Positions 10,228 through 19,413 of a stretch of DNA of 64,000 nucleotides are shown here, piece after piece. This stretch comes from a bacterium (GTDB lineage Bacteria; Actinomycetota; Acidimicrobiia; Acidimicrobiales; Bin134). How positions within the stretch are numbered: the stretch's first letter is position 1; each line of letters starts with the position of its first letter. The DNA lies in assembly GCA_026708015.1 (NCBI GenBank), contig JAPOVT010000018.1:62001-126000 (forward strand), written 5' to 3'. The position numbers and the translations under genes are program-made. The notes under the pieces are model-generated. The model saw nothing but the letters and a program-made list of their open reading frames with translations, ran no database searches and was not told the origin of the DNA.

Positions 10228-10264
10228 GATCGCGGTCTCCTATCGGGGTTTGAGCCCAGCCCGT

Positions 10265-11467
10265 TCAGCTGATCCCGCTCTTCTCCAGGATGTGGACGCC
10301 GCAGCTCGAGCCGAGGCCGATCACGTGAGCCAGGCCCACGTTGGCGCCTTCGATCTGGCGGTCGCCGGCCTCGCCCCGCAGGTGGGTGGCCACCTCGTAC
10401 ACGTTGGCCACGCCGGTGGCGCCGATGGGATGGCCCTTGGAGATGAGGCCTCCGGACACGTTCACCGGGGTGTCGCCGTCGCGCCACGGGGCGCCTCGGT
10501 CGATGAAGTCGCCGGCGCCGCCCGGCTCGCACAGCCCCAGGTTGTCGTAGTGGATGAGCTCGGCGGTGGCGAAGCAGTCGTGCAACTCCACCAGGCTGAG
10601 GTCTTCAGGGCCCACTCCGGCCTGCTCGTAGGCGGTTTGTGCGGCGTTGCGGGTGAGGGTGTTCACGTCGGGCTGCATGGCACCGGATTCCACATATGGG
10701 TCGGTGGTGAGCACCGAGGCGGAGATCTTCACCGCCCGAGACTGCTGCTCGCGGCTGAGGGTGGCAAAGCGCTCCTCGCCCACCAGCACGCAGGCCGCGG
10801 CCCCGTCGCCGGTGGGGCAGCACATCAGCAGCGTGTTGGGGTAACTCTGCATGGGCGAGCCCATCACCTCTTCCAGGCTGAACTCCTTCTGGTATTGGGC
10901 CAGGGGGTTGAGCGTGGAGTGGGCGTGGTTCTTCTGGGCCACTTTGGCGAACTGCTCAAAGCCCACCCCGTCGTTGTCGTTGGCGTACTCCATGCCCGCT
11001 TGGGCGAACACGCCGGGCATGGTGTCGGTGCCCAATATGCCGTCGGTGGGCATCACCGCCCCGAAGCGGCCCGACGGCTCATACACGTTCTTCTCTTTGC
11101 GGGCGCCACCGGCCAGAAGGCCCATCTTGCCCATCTGCTCCACGCCGATGGCCAGGCCCATTTCGGCCTCTCCGGCCCGGATGGCCATGATCACGGTGCG
11201 CAGGGCGGTGGCCCCGGTGGCACAGGCGTTGGACACGTTGTACACCGGTATGCCGGTCTGGCCGATCTGCTTTTGCACTTGCTGGCCCATGCCAGCGTTG
11301 GCATGGAACAGGGTCCCGCAGGCCAGCAGGTCCATGTCGGAGATGGCCACCCCGCCGTCGTCGAGCGCGCCCAAGGCGGCCGCGCTGGCCAGATCCACCG
11401 CATCCTGGTCGGGGTAGCGGCCAAACGCCGTCATGTGAGTTCCCAGAACCCAGATGTCTTGTGCCAT
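10265..11467 (-). CDS. SCP2-type thiolase / acetyl-CoA acetyltransferase-like protein
   Basis: 400 residues of the non-decarboxylating thiolase superfamily, SCP-x/lipid-transfer type. The nucleophile Cys is in SNACATG. HDCFATAEL, SKGHPIGATG and GLGSSCGVHIL are the other active-site blocks. The gene immediately downstream of a DUF35 Zn-ribbon gene is the pairing known from actinobacterial steroid side-chain degradation (Ltp2 with a DUF35 partner), where the complex works as a retro-aldolase. Whether this copy cleaves by thiolysis or retro-aldol reaction cannot be told from sequence. Confidence 0.87.
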   Translation of the reverse strand: MAQDIWVLGTHMTAFGRYPDQDAVDLASAAALGALDDGGVAISDMDLLACGTLFHANAGMGQQVQKQIGQTGIPVYNVSNACATGATALRTVIMAIRAGEAEMGLAIGVEQMGKMGLLAGGARKEKNVYEPSGRFGAVMPTDGILGTDTMPGVFAQAGMEYANDNDGVGFEQFAKVAQKNHAHSTLNPLAQYQKEFSLEEVMGSPMQSYPNTLLMCCPTGDGAAACVLVGEERFATLSREQQSRAVKISASVLTTDPYVESGAMQPDVNTLTRNAAQTAYEQAGVGPEDLSLVELHDCFATAELIHYDNLGLCEPGGAGDFIDRGAPWRDGDTPVNVSGGLISKGHPIGATGVANVYEVATHLRGEAGDRQIEGANVGLAHVIGLGSSCGVHILEKSGIS

Positions 11468-11491
11468 TTTCGGCCTCCTATTGATTGGTCG

Positions 11492-11881
11492 TCACGCCGG
11501 GGCGTAGCCGAAGGCGACGGCCTCTTGACCATCGTCGTCGGTGCCCACGACATAGGTGTCGAGCTTGACTTTCATGCCGAGCGAGATCTTGGTGGGATCG
11601 GGCTCAATGTTGATGAGGTTGGAGCGAACCGAGGTGCCGTCGTCGGTGAGCACGATGGCCGAGACGTACGGCGTGGGAATGGTGGGGGCGGCTCGGTAGA
11701 CGATGCTGAAGGTCCGCAGCGTGCCGGTGTCGCTTACTCGAACCTCTTTGAACTCTCGGTGGCCGCAACTGGCGCAGGCGTTGCGCCGGCCGAAGAAACG
11801 AGCGCCGCAATTGGCGCATTCGTTGGCTTGCAAGTGGGGCTCATCGCCCAAGACGAGGTAGTCCACAAGAGGAATCTGCAC
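11492..11881 (-). CDS. DUF35 OB-fold / Zn-ribbon acyl-CoA-associated protein
   Basis: 129 residues with a GTG start. A rubredoxin-like zinc ribbon (CANCG...CASCG, residues about 22-41) is followed by an OB-fold that includes TFSIVYRAAP and PYVSAIVLTDDG. Proteins of this type bind and stabilise thiolase-like partners and position the acyl-CoA. Here the gene is 24 bases upstream of the thiolase gene and transcribed with it, so the two very likely form a complex. Confidence 0.87.
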   Translation of the reverse strand: MQIPLVDYLVLGDEPHLQANECANCGARFFGRRNACASCGHREFKEVRVSDTGTLRTFSIVYRAAPTIPTPYVSAIVLTDDGTSVRSNLINIEPDPTKISLGMKVKLDTYVVGTDDDGQEAVAFGYAPA

Positions 11882-11949
11882 GACGGGAATACTACCTCAG
11901 CACCTGATGTACCGGCCCAACTGCGCCGGGCTGGCGAGCCGATAGTCGG

Positions 11950-12438
11950 CTACTGGGGAATGTCGAATCCGTCGGGGAACCCGCCCTCCATGTAGCCCCC
12001 GATTTCCACCTTCTTGACGATGCGGAATCCGTCGGGGGTCCGGGCGACAGTGTCGTGGTACCAACCGCCCACGTAGAACATGTGCAGCCCCGACCCGCTG
12101 AGGTCGAACTTCCCGTCGCCGTCGACGGGCATGCCCATGGGATTGTGGAACAGCGTCGTGCACTGGGCAGTGTCGCCGTCCCATCTGCGGATGTAGGTCT
12201 TGCCCACCATGTGCTGGGTCATAGGGAAGATGGACAGCGCGGTCTGGAGCCAGCGCTTGACGGTGGGATAGTCGGCGTTGGCGTCGTCCACGCCGGGGGC
12301 CGACGAGGAGTAGTCCAGATGGGCGTCGGGGGTGAAGACCGTGTCGAGAAGGTCCCAGTCCTTCTCGTCAATGGCGATGGTGTAGCGGACAATGACGTCT
12401 TCGATGGCCAGGCGGTCGCCGGGGTCAGGCATGCTCAT
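11950..12438 (-). CDS. SnoaL-like / NTF2-fold protein
   Basis: 162 residues. The N-terminal pattern IEDVIVRYTIAIDEKDWDLLDTVF is typical of the SnoaL_4 group of NTF2-fold proteins, and a later GGWYHDTVARTPDGFRIVKK block completes the cone-shaped barrel. Members are small hydratases, isomerases or binding proteins. It is the first gene of the DUF35-thiolase-ADH-SDR run, and its substrate is probably an intermediate of that pathway. Two in-frame Met codons (12438, 12432) are close together, so the start may be 2 residues later. Confidence 0.8.
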   Translation of the reverse strand: MSMPDPGDRLAIEDVIVRYTIAIDEKDWDLLDTVFTPDAHLDYSSSAPGVDDANADYPTVKRWLQTALSIFPMTQHMVGKTYIRRWDGDTAQCTTLFHNPMGMPVDGDGKFDLSGSGLHMFYVGGWYHDTVARTPDGFRIVKKVEIGGYMEGGFPDGFDIPQ

Positions 12439-12498
12439 GGGCGGGAACGGTAGACGATTTTCTTGATCAGTGTTGCTTTGGAGCTACCCCACCCCACC

Positions 12499-13086
12499 CT
12501 AGCTAGTCGTCTGACCCCTCTCCTTAGTGGGAAGGGGATAGGTGTGAATCACTTCTTCAAGCGGGCGGCGAGGTCTATTTGCGGAGTGGCTGGAGCGGTC
12601 GGGGGCTGGGTAGCCGAGTGCCACTGTTCCCACGATGCGATGTCCTGCGGGCAGCTCGAGTCCAGCCCGCAACGCTTCTTCGTGCTCGAAGGCGCCGAAG
12701 AAGCAGGAGCCCAAGCCCTCGGCCGACGCTCCCAGCAGAAGACTCTGCACTGCCATACCGGCGTCTACCCACCAGTATGGCACTGGCCAGACCTCTGTGC
12801 TGTCGCCGAGTCCAGTATGGGCTTTGTCGGGCTCGGCATAGCGCTCCACGTAGCGCTGAGGGTCGGTGAGTGCCACCACCAGCACGGGGGCTATCAGCAG
12901 GCCGGGCCAGGGGAACTCGGCTCGTCGCTCCGGCGCGAGGGTCAGGCGCCAGTACCGCCCGGGGTCGGTGACCACGCAGAACTCCACTGCCTGGGTGTTT
13001 CCCGCCGAGGGTGCCCGTCGGGCTTGGTCGAGCAATTCGGCCACTAGCCCCTCAGACAGCGGATCGGGAAGATAGTTGCGGCACAT
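12499..13086 (-). CDS. Nitroreductase-family flavoprotein
   Basis: 195 residues. RRAPSAGNTQAVEF is the FMN-binding N-terminal motif of the family, and GLGSCFFGAFEHEEALRAGL is the matching C-terminal block. The reading frame stays open upstream with Arg-Arg-Pro before the chosen Met, as in relatives that begin RRRxxRNY. No ATG, GTG or TTG was found there, so the annotated start may clip a few conserved residues or a rare codon is used. It likely uses NAD(P)H and FMN. The substrate is unknown. Confidence 0.8.
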   Translation of the reverse strand: MCRNYLPDPLSEGLVAELLDQARRAPSAGNTQAVEFCVVTDPGRYWRLTLAPERRAEFPWPGLLIAPVLVVALTDPQRYVERYAEPDKAHTGLGDSTEVWPVPYWWVDAGMAVQSLLLGASAEGLGSCFFGAFEHEEALRAGLELPAGHRIVGTVALGYPAPDRSSHSANRPRRPLEEVIHTYPLPTKERGQTTS

Positions 13087-13112
13087 GGGCCGCCGATTGG
13101 GCGGTATTTGGC

Positions 13113-13781
13113 TCAGGTGTACTTGAGCAGGTCTTCGGCCATGATCCAGCCGAAGGCGATCATGGTGTCGCCGCCGTCGCGGTCCACCTTGTCGAACAGG
13201 GCCTCCACTTCGGGATCGATACCCTCGGGCTTGACGGTCTCGTAGTCCAGCAGACAGGCCTGGCCGCTGTCGCCCACCACCCGGAAGTCGCGGTCGAGAT
13301 ACCGGGAGGCGCTGATGCTGAACCGCTTGGCCAAGCGGCGACCCCAGGCCCGCTCCTCCCCGGAGGCCTTGTGTCCCGGACGGGGAACGATCTCAACCAA
13401 GGTCTTGAACGCCTCGAACCCGCCGGCGTTGTCGAACTGGGTGCCTAGAAGCACGTCCTCGTCGGGGAAGGCCATCAGCGCCCGATGGAGCTGTGCTTCG
13501 ATGAGCTGGCGGAGAACGGTGCTGCGCTTGGAGGTTCGAGCCACCGAAGCCAACCCCACCAATACGCTCGGGGTCCCGCCGATGCGCTCCAGCGTGGAGA
13601 AGGCGAATCCCCGGAGCTTGCCGTTCTCCCGAGCGGTGGATATCAGCACCCACTCCTCGGCTTGCTTGGAGAGCAGCCCCACCGAGAATGGGTTGCAACC
13701 ATCAGCACACATGTCGGCCATTTCGGCCAGCTCAGCGTCGGTAACCGCTGTGCAGTCCTTGGTTTCGACGTCGATTGCCAT
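13113..13781 (-). CDS. Conserved hypothetical protein, GNAT-like in outline
   Basis: 222 residues with no firm family recognition. An N-terminal helix (AVTDAELAEMADMCADGCNPF), a strand with GKLRGFAFSTLERIGGTPSVLVGLASV, then RSTVLRQLIEAQLHRALMAFPDEDVLLGTQFDNAGGFEAF resembles the order of elements in GNAT acetyltransferases, where the last part would be the acceptor side. This is only a fold-level guess. The C-terminus carries FGWIMAEDLL. It lies 26 bases upstream of the nitroreductase gene on the same strand. Confidence 0.7.
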   Translation of the reverse strand: MAIDVETKDCTAVTDAELAEMADMCADGCNPFSVGLLSKQAEEWVLISTARENGKLRGFAFSTLERIGGTPSVLVGLASVARTSKRSTVLRQLIEAQLHRALMAFPDEDVLLGTQFDNAGGFEAFKTLVEIVPRPGHKASGEERAWGRRLAKRFSISASRYLDRDFRVVGDSGQACLLDYETVKPEGIDPEVEALFDKVDRDGGDTMIAFGWIMAEDLLKYT

Positions 13782-13934
13782 GCGCTGCTCGCCCTTTCTG
13801 CTCGCCGTTCCCCCACAGTTGTCGGCCCGTGGGCACCCCTATAGTCCATCAATCGCTTCGGTAGGCGCGCAAACCCGCAGCACCATCAGGGTTTTCAGTA
13901 AGGACCGCTTCTGGCAAAACCCCAGCTTGCCCGC

Positions 13935-16900
13935 TTACACCGCTACGGCGTGCTCCCCCAGCATCTCCCGCAACTCGCCGATCAGCCCGCTACCCGCGTC
14001 TACCCCGTACTCCGATGAGAGCTTGATCGCCTTGTCGTCGCCCACCACCAGGAAAACCTCAGCCTTACCCGGGTGGTTGGCGAAAATGGACTTCAGGGAG
14101 TCGATCCGCTCCGGCGTGATGGTGCGAACCCCCAGATGCAGTCTCACCGTCGAGCGCCCGTTCGCGGTGGCGGGGTCGATGGGCTCCGCGGAAAAGCAGA
14201 TCAGGCTGGGCTCGTCGTCGCGCCGGTCGAGGCGCCCCTCGAAAACCACTACCAAGTCGTCAGCCAGCTTGTGGCCGTGCTCTTCCATGGCCCGGGGGAA
14301 CAGGGTGACCTCCATGGTTCCGTACAAGTCCTCAAGATCGCATGACGCCATCTGGTCGCCTTTGCGAGTCCATCGCTTCCGCAAGTTGCTCACCACCCCG
14401 CCAACCTTCACCGAGGTGCCCTCCTCCACTTCAGACAGCTGGTCGATCCGATGGGTAGTCTTGCGGGCCAGCACTCCCTCCATGCCCATGATGGGGTGGT
14501 CGGACACGTAGAGCCCGAGCATCTCCTTTTCGGCGGCCAGTCTGCGGGCCTTGTCGAACTCGACGTTGGGGATCTCGATGCGCTCATCGAAGCTCTCTTC
14601 GCTGCCCTCGCCGAACAAGCTCATGATGCCCTGGCTGCGCTCCCGCTGCTGTTGGATGCAGCGGCGCACGATGGTCTCCGACACGTTGAGCAGCCCCTGT
14701 CGGGGATGGTCGAATGAGTCGAAGCAGCCCGCCTTGATGAGGGCCTCGACCACGCCCTTGTTGAGCACAATCGGATCGACCCGGGAGCAGAAGTCGTAGA
14801 AGTCGTCGAACGGGCCGTTCTTCCTCCTGTCGTCGAGGATCATCTGCGCGGTGCCCGTACCCATGTGGCGGATGGCGGAGAGCCCGAAGGAGATGGCTCT
14901 CTCACCGTCTGAGGCGCTGATGGCCGCGAAGTCCGACTCCGAGAGGTTCACGTCGGGCAGCGCGACGGTGATCCCCATTTGCCGACACTCGGCCAGGTAG
15001 ACAGCGGCCTTCTCCAGCCGGTTCTTGACGCTGGTCAACAGCGCGGCCATGTACTCCACCGGATATCGGGCCTTGAGAAAGGAGCACTGATAGGCGATGA
15101 GCCCGTAGCCGTAGGAGTGGCTCTTGTTGAAGGCATAGTCGGCGAACTGCTCGATGATGTCGAAGAGATGGGTCCCCAGCTCTGAGCCGTATCCGCTCTT
15201 CTCGCACCCTTCCACAAAGCTGTCGCGCTCTTTGGCCATCAGCGCCCGGTCCTTCTTGCCGCAGGCCTTGCGAAGGTTGTCGGCGTCGGCCAGCGAATAG
15301 CCGGCGAAGCGCTGGGCCACCCGCATGACGCTCTCCTGGTAGATCATCAGCCCATAGGTGTCGCCCAGGATGTCGGCGGCATCCTCGTGGAACACCTGCA
15401 CCGGCTTGCGGTCGTTCTTACGGTCGGCGTAGTCGTTGTGCATGTTGGCGGCCATCGGGCCGGGCCGGTAGAGGGCCACCAGGGCGGCCACGTCGTCGAA
15501 GCAGGTGGGCTCAAGCGATCGGATCAGCGAGCGCATCGGACCGCTCTCCAGCTGGAACACCCCGATGGTGTCGCCCCGGGACAGCAGCTCGTAGGTGGCT
15601 GCATCGTCCAGCGGCACATTGTCGATGTCGAGGTCCACGCCGTGGGATTGCTTGATGAGCCCGACAGCGTCCTCGATCACGTCGAGATTCCGCAGGCCCA
15701 GAAAGTCCATCTTGAGTAGGCCCAAATCCTCCACCGCGTGCATCTCGTACTGGGTGACGATGGGGGCCTCTTCAAGGGTCTGGCCCGGCGATGCCTTGCG
15801 CTGGATGGGGAGGTGCTCGGTGAGCGGGTCTTTGGTGATCACCACCGCGGCGGCGTGGATGCTGTCCTGGCGGCGCAGGCCCTCCAGGCCCCGAGCCACG
15901 TCGACCACCTTGCGGGCGTCCTCTTCGCTGTCGTACATCTCCCGCAGTTCGGCGGCCGCCGTGTAGCCGTCGGTGTACTCCTCGGTTTTTTCGAGGCAGG
16001 CCCACAGCGGGGTGTCCCGCCCCAAAACCAGCGGGGGCATGGCCTTGGCCAGCTTGTCGCCCAGCGCGTAGGGGAAGTTCAGCACCCGGGCGCTGTCGCG
16101 CACCGCGGCCCGGGCCTTGATGGTAGAGAAGGTGATGATCTGGGCCACATGGTCTTCGCCGTACTTGTGGGTGGCGTAGCGGATGATCTCGTCTCGGTAG
16201 CGGGAGTCGAAGTCCATGTCGATGTCGGGCATGGACACCCGCGACGGGTTGAGGAAACGCTCGAACAGCAGGTCGTAGCGAATGGGATCCAGATCGGTGA
16301 TGCGCAGGGAGTAGGCCACCGCGCATCCCGCCGCGCTGCCCCGCCCGGGACCGACGCGGATGCCCCGCTCCCGGGCGTAGCGGATCAGATCCCAGGTGAT
16401 CAGGAAATAGGAGGAGAAGCCCATGTCGGAGATGACTTTAAGCTCGAATGCCAGCCGGTCGGCCACCTCTTCCGACAGCGGTTCGCCCCACCGTGCTTTG
16501 GCCCCCTCCAAGGTCAGGGCTTGAAGGTAGTCGTCAGCGTTATCGTACTCGTCGGGGATGGGAAAGTCGGGAAGCTGCGGCTTGCCGAACTCGATCTCCA
16601 CGTCGGCCCGCTCCGCGATCCACAGCGTATTGTCGCACGCCGGGCTGAGGTCGGAGAACAGATGGCGCATCTCCGCCGCCGTCTTGAGGTAGTGCTCGCT
16701 GCCGTCGAACTTCAATCGGTCGGGGTCGCTCACCAGCGAGCCAGTCTGCACGCACAGCAGAGCATCGTGGGCCTCGGCATCATGGCGGTGGGTGTAGTGG
16801 CTGTCGTTGGTGGCCAGCAGGGGGGCATTGATCTGGCGGGCCAGTCGGAGCAGCTCGGGGTTGGTGCGCTGCTGCTCGGGGATGCCGTGGTCTTGGATCT

Positions 16901-17462
16901 CCACGAACAGGTTGTCCTTGCCGAATATGTCTTGAAGTCGGGCCGCCTTGGCCACCGCATCGTCGTAGTCATTGCGTAGAAGGGCTTGGAGCACGTGGCC
17001 GCCCAAACAGCCGGTGGAGGCAATCAGCCCTTCGCTGTGCTCGGCTAACAGCTCCCAATCGAGCCGGGGTTTGTAGTAGTAGCCCTCGAGGAAGGCCCGA
17101 CTGGAGAGCTGGATAAGGTTCTTGTACCCGGTGTTGTTCTCGGCCAGCAGGGTGAGGTGGTAATAGATCTTCTGCCCTCCCTCAGTGCTGCCCCCGCTGT
17201 CGTCCACCTTGCCTCGCCTCGGTGGCCGCTCACTCCTGTTCTCATGGGCCATATAGGCCTCGGTACCGATGACCGGCTTGATGCCCTCAGAGAGGCAAGT
17301 CCGGTAGAAGTCGACAACCCCGTACATGTTGCCGTGATCGGTCATTCCCAGGGCGGGCTGTCCGTCGGCCGCGGCTGCCTTGACCAGATCGCTCACCCGG
17401 GAGGCACCGTCGAGGATTGAGTACTCGGTGTGGACGTGGAGGTGGGTGAAGGAACTGGACAC
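13935..17462 (-). CDS. dnaE: DNA polymerase III alpha subunit (DnaE)
   Basis: 1175 residues, full length for replicative DnaE1. The PHP domain opens at HLHVHTEYSILDGA. The catalytic aspartates lie in PDIDMDFD at about residues 410-416. A GPGRGSAAG block and the GKKDRALM finger region follow, and an OB-fold (VKVGGVVSNLRKR) sits near residues 1005-1050. It is the chromosomal replicative polymerase and assembles with the beta clamp and tau. The GTG start has AGGAG 6 bases upstream. The 160-base upstream gap holds a perfect DnaA-box 9-mer. Confidence 0.97.
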   Translation of the reverse strand: MSSSFTHLHVHTEYSILDGASRVSDLVKAAAADGQPALGMTDHGNMYGVVDFYRTCLSEGIKPVIGTEAYMAHENRSERPPRRGKVDDSGGSTEGGQKIYYHLTLLAENNTGYKNLIQLSSRAFLEGYYYKPRLDWELLAEHSEGLIASTGCLGGHVLQALLRNDYDDAVAKAARLQDIFGKDNLFVEIQDHGIPEQQRTNPELLRLARQINAPLLATNDSHYTHRHDAEAHDALLCVQTGSLVSDPDRLKFDGSEHYLKTAAEMRHLFSDLSPACDNTLWIAERADVEIEFGKPQLPDFPIPDEYDNADDYLQALTLEGAKARWGEPLSEEVADRLAFELKVISDMGFSSYFLITWDLIRYARERGIRVGPGRGSAAGCAVAYSLRITDLDPIRYDLLFERFLNPSRVSMPDIDMDFDSRYRDEIIRYATHKYGEDHVAQIITFSTIKARAAVRDSARVLNFPYALGDKLAKAMPPLVLGRDTPLWACLEKTEEYTDGYTAAAELREMYDSEEDARKVVDVARGLEGLRRQDSIHAAAVVITKDPLTEHLPIQRKASPGQTLEEAPIVTQYEMHAVEDLGLLKMDFLGLRNLDVIEDAVGLIKQSHGVDLDIDNVPLDDAATYELLSRGDTIGVFQLESGPMRSLIRSLEPTCFDDVAALVALYRPGPMAANMHNDYADRKNDRKPVQVFHEDAADILGDTYGLMIYQESVMRVAQRFAGYSLADADNLRKACGKKDRALMAKERDSFVEGCEKSGYGSELGTHLFDIIEQFADYAFNKSHSYGYGLIAYQCSFLKARYPVEYMAALLTSVKNRLEKAAVYLAECRQMGITVALPDVNLSESDFAAISASDGERAISFGLSAIRHMGTGTAQMILDDRRKNGPFDDFYDFCSRVDPIVLNKGVVEALIKAGCFDSFDHPRQGLLNVSETIVRRCIQQQRERSQGIMSLFGEGSEESFDERIEIPNVEFDKARRLAAEKEMLGLYVSDHPIMGMEGVLARKTTHRIDQLSEVEEGTSVKVGGVVSNLRKRWTRKGDQMASCDLEDLYGTMEVTLFPRAMEEHGHKLADDLVVVFEGRLDRRDDEPSLICFSAEPIDPATANGRSTVRLHLGVRTITPERIDSLKSIFANHPGKAEVFLVVGDDKAIKLSSEYGVDAGSGLIGELREMLGEHAVAV

Positions 17463-17513
17463 GGCGCTCCTGTGGGCTGTTTGTGGATGGTCTGTGCGTG
17501 TTGGCGGCCTGCC

Positions 17514-17522
17514 TGTGGATAA
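17514..17522 (-). promoter_or_regulatory. DnaA-box-like 9-mer upstream of dnaE
   Basis: TTATCCACA on the minus strand exactly matches the canonical DnaA box. It lies 52 bases upstream of the dnaE GTG and inside a small inverted repeat (GCCTGT...ACAGGC, 17511-17530 approx). A weaker relative, CCATCCACA, lies at 17482-17490. One perfect 9-mer can occur by chance, but its place in the dnaE leader makes regulation by DnaA possible. Confidence 0.4.
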
Positions 17523-17621
17523 CTACAGGCTTGTGGTTTGGCCTTACCCTGACCATACCAAGACCGGGGGACGCATGCTGCCCTCTGCCGAATTGGCGTC
17601 TCTCCCCTGGTTACAGGGGTC

Positions 17622-18122
17622 TTACAGATATGTGCCCGGCCTGCGTTCGGTTGGCGGCTGAACACCGGGAGGCAGCTCGGCCCGGATGTTGGCCAGCTGC
17701 TGCTGGGCCGACACCTGTTGGGCGAACAAGGCGGCCTGGATGCCCTGGATGAGACCCTCCAGCCAGCCCACCAGCTGGGCCTTGGCCACCTGAAGCTCGG
17801 CCTGGCTGGGAGGGTGGTCCTCGGGAAAGGGCAGAATCAGCCGGTCGAGCTCCTCGCGCAGGTCAGGAGACAACGCCGAGCCCAGCTCTTCGATCGATGT
17901 GGCGTAGATGTCTCTCAGACGATCGCGGCTGGACTCATCAAGGGACGACTGGCGCACCTCATCCAAGAGCTGCTTCATCATGGTTCCGACCCTCATCACC
18001 TTGGCCGGCTGTTCAATGGCCTCCCCGGCCGACAACGGCTCATCCGAATCACCTTCGGCCAGCGGTCCTTCGCGGATAACCTCGGTGGGTTCGACCGGAA
18101 CCGGCTGTGGGATGTCTGCCAT
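17622..18122 (-). CDS. bpa: Bacterial proteasome activator (Bpa) family protein
   Basis: 166 residues matching the actinobacterial Bpa/PafE family. Diagnostic blocks are LDESSRDRLRDIY, LSPDLREELDRL, LPFPEDHPPSQAELQVAKAQLVGWLEGL split across two helices, and QAALFAQQ. Family members form rings that cap the 20S proteasome through a C-terminal GQYL tail and help ATP-independent degradation. Here the last four residues are GTYL, keeping Tyr-Leu but with Thr for Gln. The disordered acidic N-terminus is also typical. Its presence implies that the organism has a 20S proteasome elsewhere. Confidence 0.9.
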   Translation of the reverse strand: MADIPQPVPVEPTEVIREGPLAEGDSDEPLSAGEAIEQPAKVMRVGTMMKQLLDEVRQSSLDESSRDRLRDIYATSIEELGSALSPDLREELDRLILPFPEDHPPSQAELQVAKAQLVGWLEGLIQGIQAALFAQQVSAQQQLANIRAELPPGVQPPTERRPGTYL

Positions 18123-18165
18123 GGCTGGAAATCTACCGGCTAACCGCCGGCGTCGGACAACACCG

Positions 18166-19353
18166 TCACGCTCTGGTGCCGGACGCGGCCAGACAGGGAA
18201 CCAGCATCTCGGCCGAGGTCAGCGATCCGTGCCGGCCCAGCAGCTCAAACACCGGCCTGGTCCCTCCCCCAGCCGCGCTTCGGCGCTCGGGCTTGGGCTC
18301 GACGAAAGCCACCGGGTCGCAGGGCACCAGGGCCACGTCGCCCATTCGAGAGCGGGCCTCCGGGCCGACGTAGGGGCCGAACCATTCCTCGTCCAGCACC
18401 TGCTGCCGCTCGACCACCAGACCATGGCGGCCGTAGAGCTCGCCAGCCGCGTCCTTGAGCTCACCGGCTCGCCCGGGCCGGGCGTGGAGCCAGCGAAACC
18501 GGGCTTCTCCCGAAGTCACCGCGGTCAGGGCCAGCACGTCGCGGGCCAGCTCCACCTTGTTGTCGCCCACCATGACCTGTCCGTGGTCGGACACCACCAG
18601 CAGGGCCGCATCGGAGGGCAGTACGACCAGGATTTGCGCCACCAAGCGGTCCACCTCCGCGAATTCGGCGTCCAGGTAGGGACCGAATCCGTACTCGTGG
18701 GCGATTCGGTCTGGTCCGTCGTAGTAGGCGTACACCAGCGGCTCACCCCCTTCCACCAGCTTCTGCACCTCCACGGCGATGGAGCTGGTCAGCTTGTACC
18801 CCTTGTGGTCCACTCCATCGAGATGGGCCCGGGTAAAGCCGGTTCCCTGGAACTCGCTTCGCCCTACTGCCGGCACTCGTCGTCCAAAGAATGCGGGCCG
18901 GGTTTGGATTTGCTCGGGCACGATGGTCTTGCGGGCATCCGATGACTTGGGGCCCACGGTCCACCGCAGGGCGTTGAGCACCTGCCCCTGGATGTAGATC
19001 TGGTAGCCGATCAATCCGTGCTCGCCTGGCGCCGCCCCGGTGACCAGCGATGTCAGCGCCGTGGTGGTGGTGGTCGGGGCCACCGTGGTGATGGGGCCTC
19101 CCTCCATAGCCGACATCACCGGGGCCAGCTCGGCCCGGTCTTGGAGCTGCTCCCAGCCCATCCCGTCGATCAGCAACAGAACCACCGCCTTGGCCTCACG
19201 AACCGGTGCGGGCAGCCATTCAGCGGCATCGGGAGGACCGAGCAGGGCTGGCATCACGTTGCTCAGACACGAACCCCGGTAGTCGGGCAGCACCGGAAAG
19301 CCGGTGGCCGGACCGCCGGCGGTTGGCTCGTTGTGCTGGCTGGGGCTTCCCAT
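18166..19353 (-). CDS. Type I phosphodiesterase / nucleotide pyrophosphatase-like protein
   Basis: 395 residues of the alkaline-phosphatase superfamily. LLLIDGMGWEQL holds the first metal-binding Asp. The Thr-rich TTVAPTTTTTALTSL gives the nucleophile Thr. VVSDHGQVMVG holds later metal ligands. No signal peptide or transmembrane segment is seen, so it is probably cytosolic. Neighbouring bpa is on the same strand 43 bases downstream. The substrate (nucleotide or phosphodiester) is not evident. Confidence 0.83.
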   Translation of the reverse strand: MGSPSQHNEPTAGGPATGFPVLPDYRGSCLSNVMPALLGPPDAAEWLPAPVREAKAVVLLLIDGMGWEQLQDRAELAPVMSAMEGGPITTVAPTTTTTALTSLVTGAAPGEHGLIGYQIYIQGQVLNALRWTVGPKSSDARKTIVPEQIQTRPAFFGRRVPAVGRSEFQGTGFTRAHLDGVDHKGYKLTSSIAVEVQKLVEGGEPLVYAYYDGPDRIAHEYGFGPYLDAEFAEVDRLVAQILVVLPSDAALLVVSDHGQVMVGDNKVELARDVLALTAVTSGEARFRWLHARPGRAGELKDAAGELYGRHGLVVERQQVLDEEWFGPYVGPEARSRMGDVALVPCDPVAFVEPKPERRSAAGGGTRPVFELLGRHGSLTSAEMLVPCLAASGTRA

Positions 19354-19413
19354 TCGACCTTCAAACTACCGGCTCGACCATGCGGAGAAGATTGAGAAGT
19401 AGTGTGATGGCTC

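Noticed and set aside
10196..11995. 599-codon plus-strand ORF over the ADH-thiolase-DUF35 region
   Set aside because: Antisense to three genes with strong motifs; its translation has no recognisable domain.
13782..13934. Terminator hairpin AAACCC...GGGTTT between dnaE and the upstream-lying gene
   Set aside because: Only six pairs with a 12-base loop and no U-tract in the needed direction.
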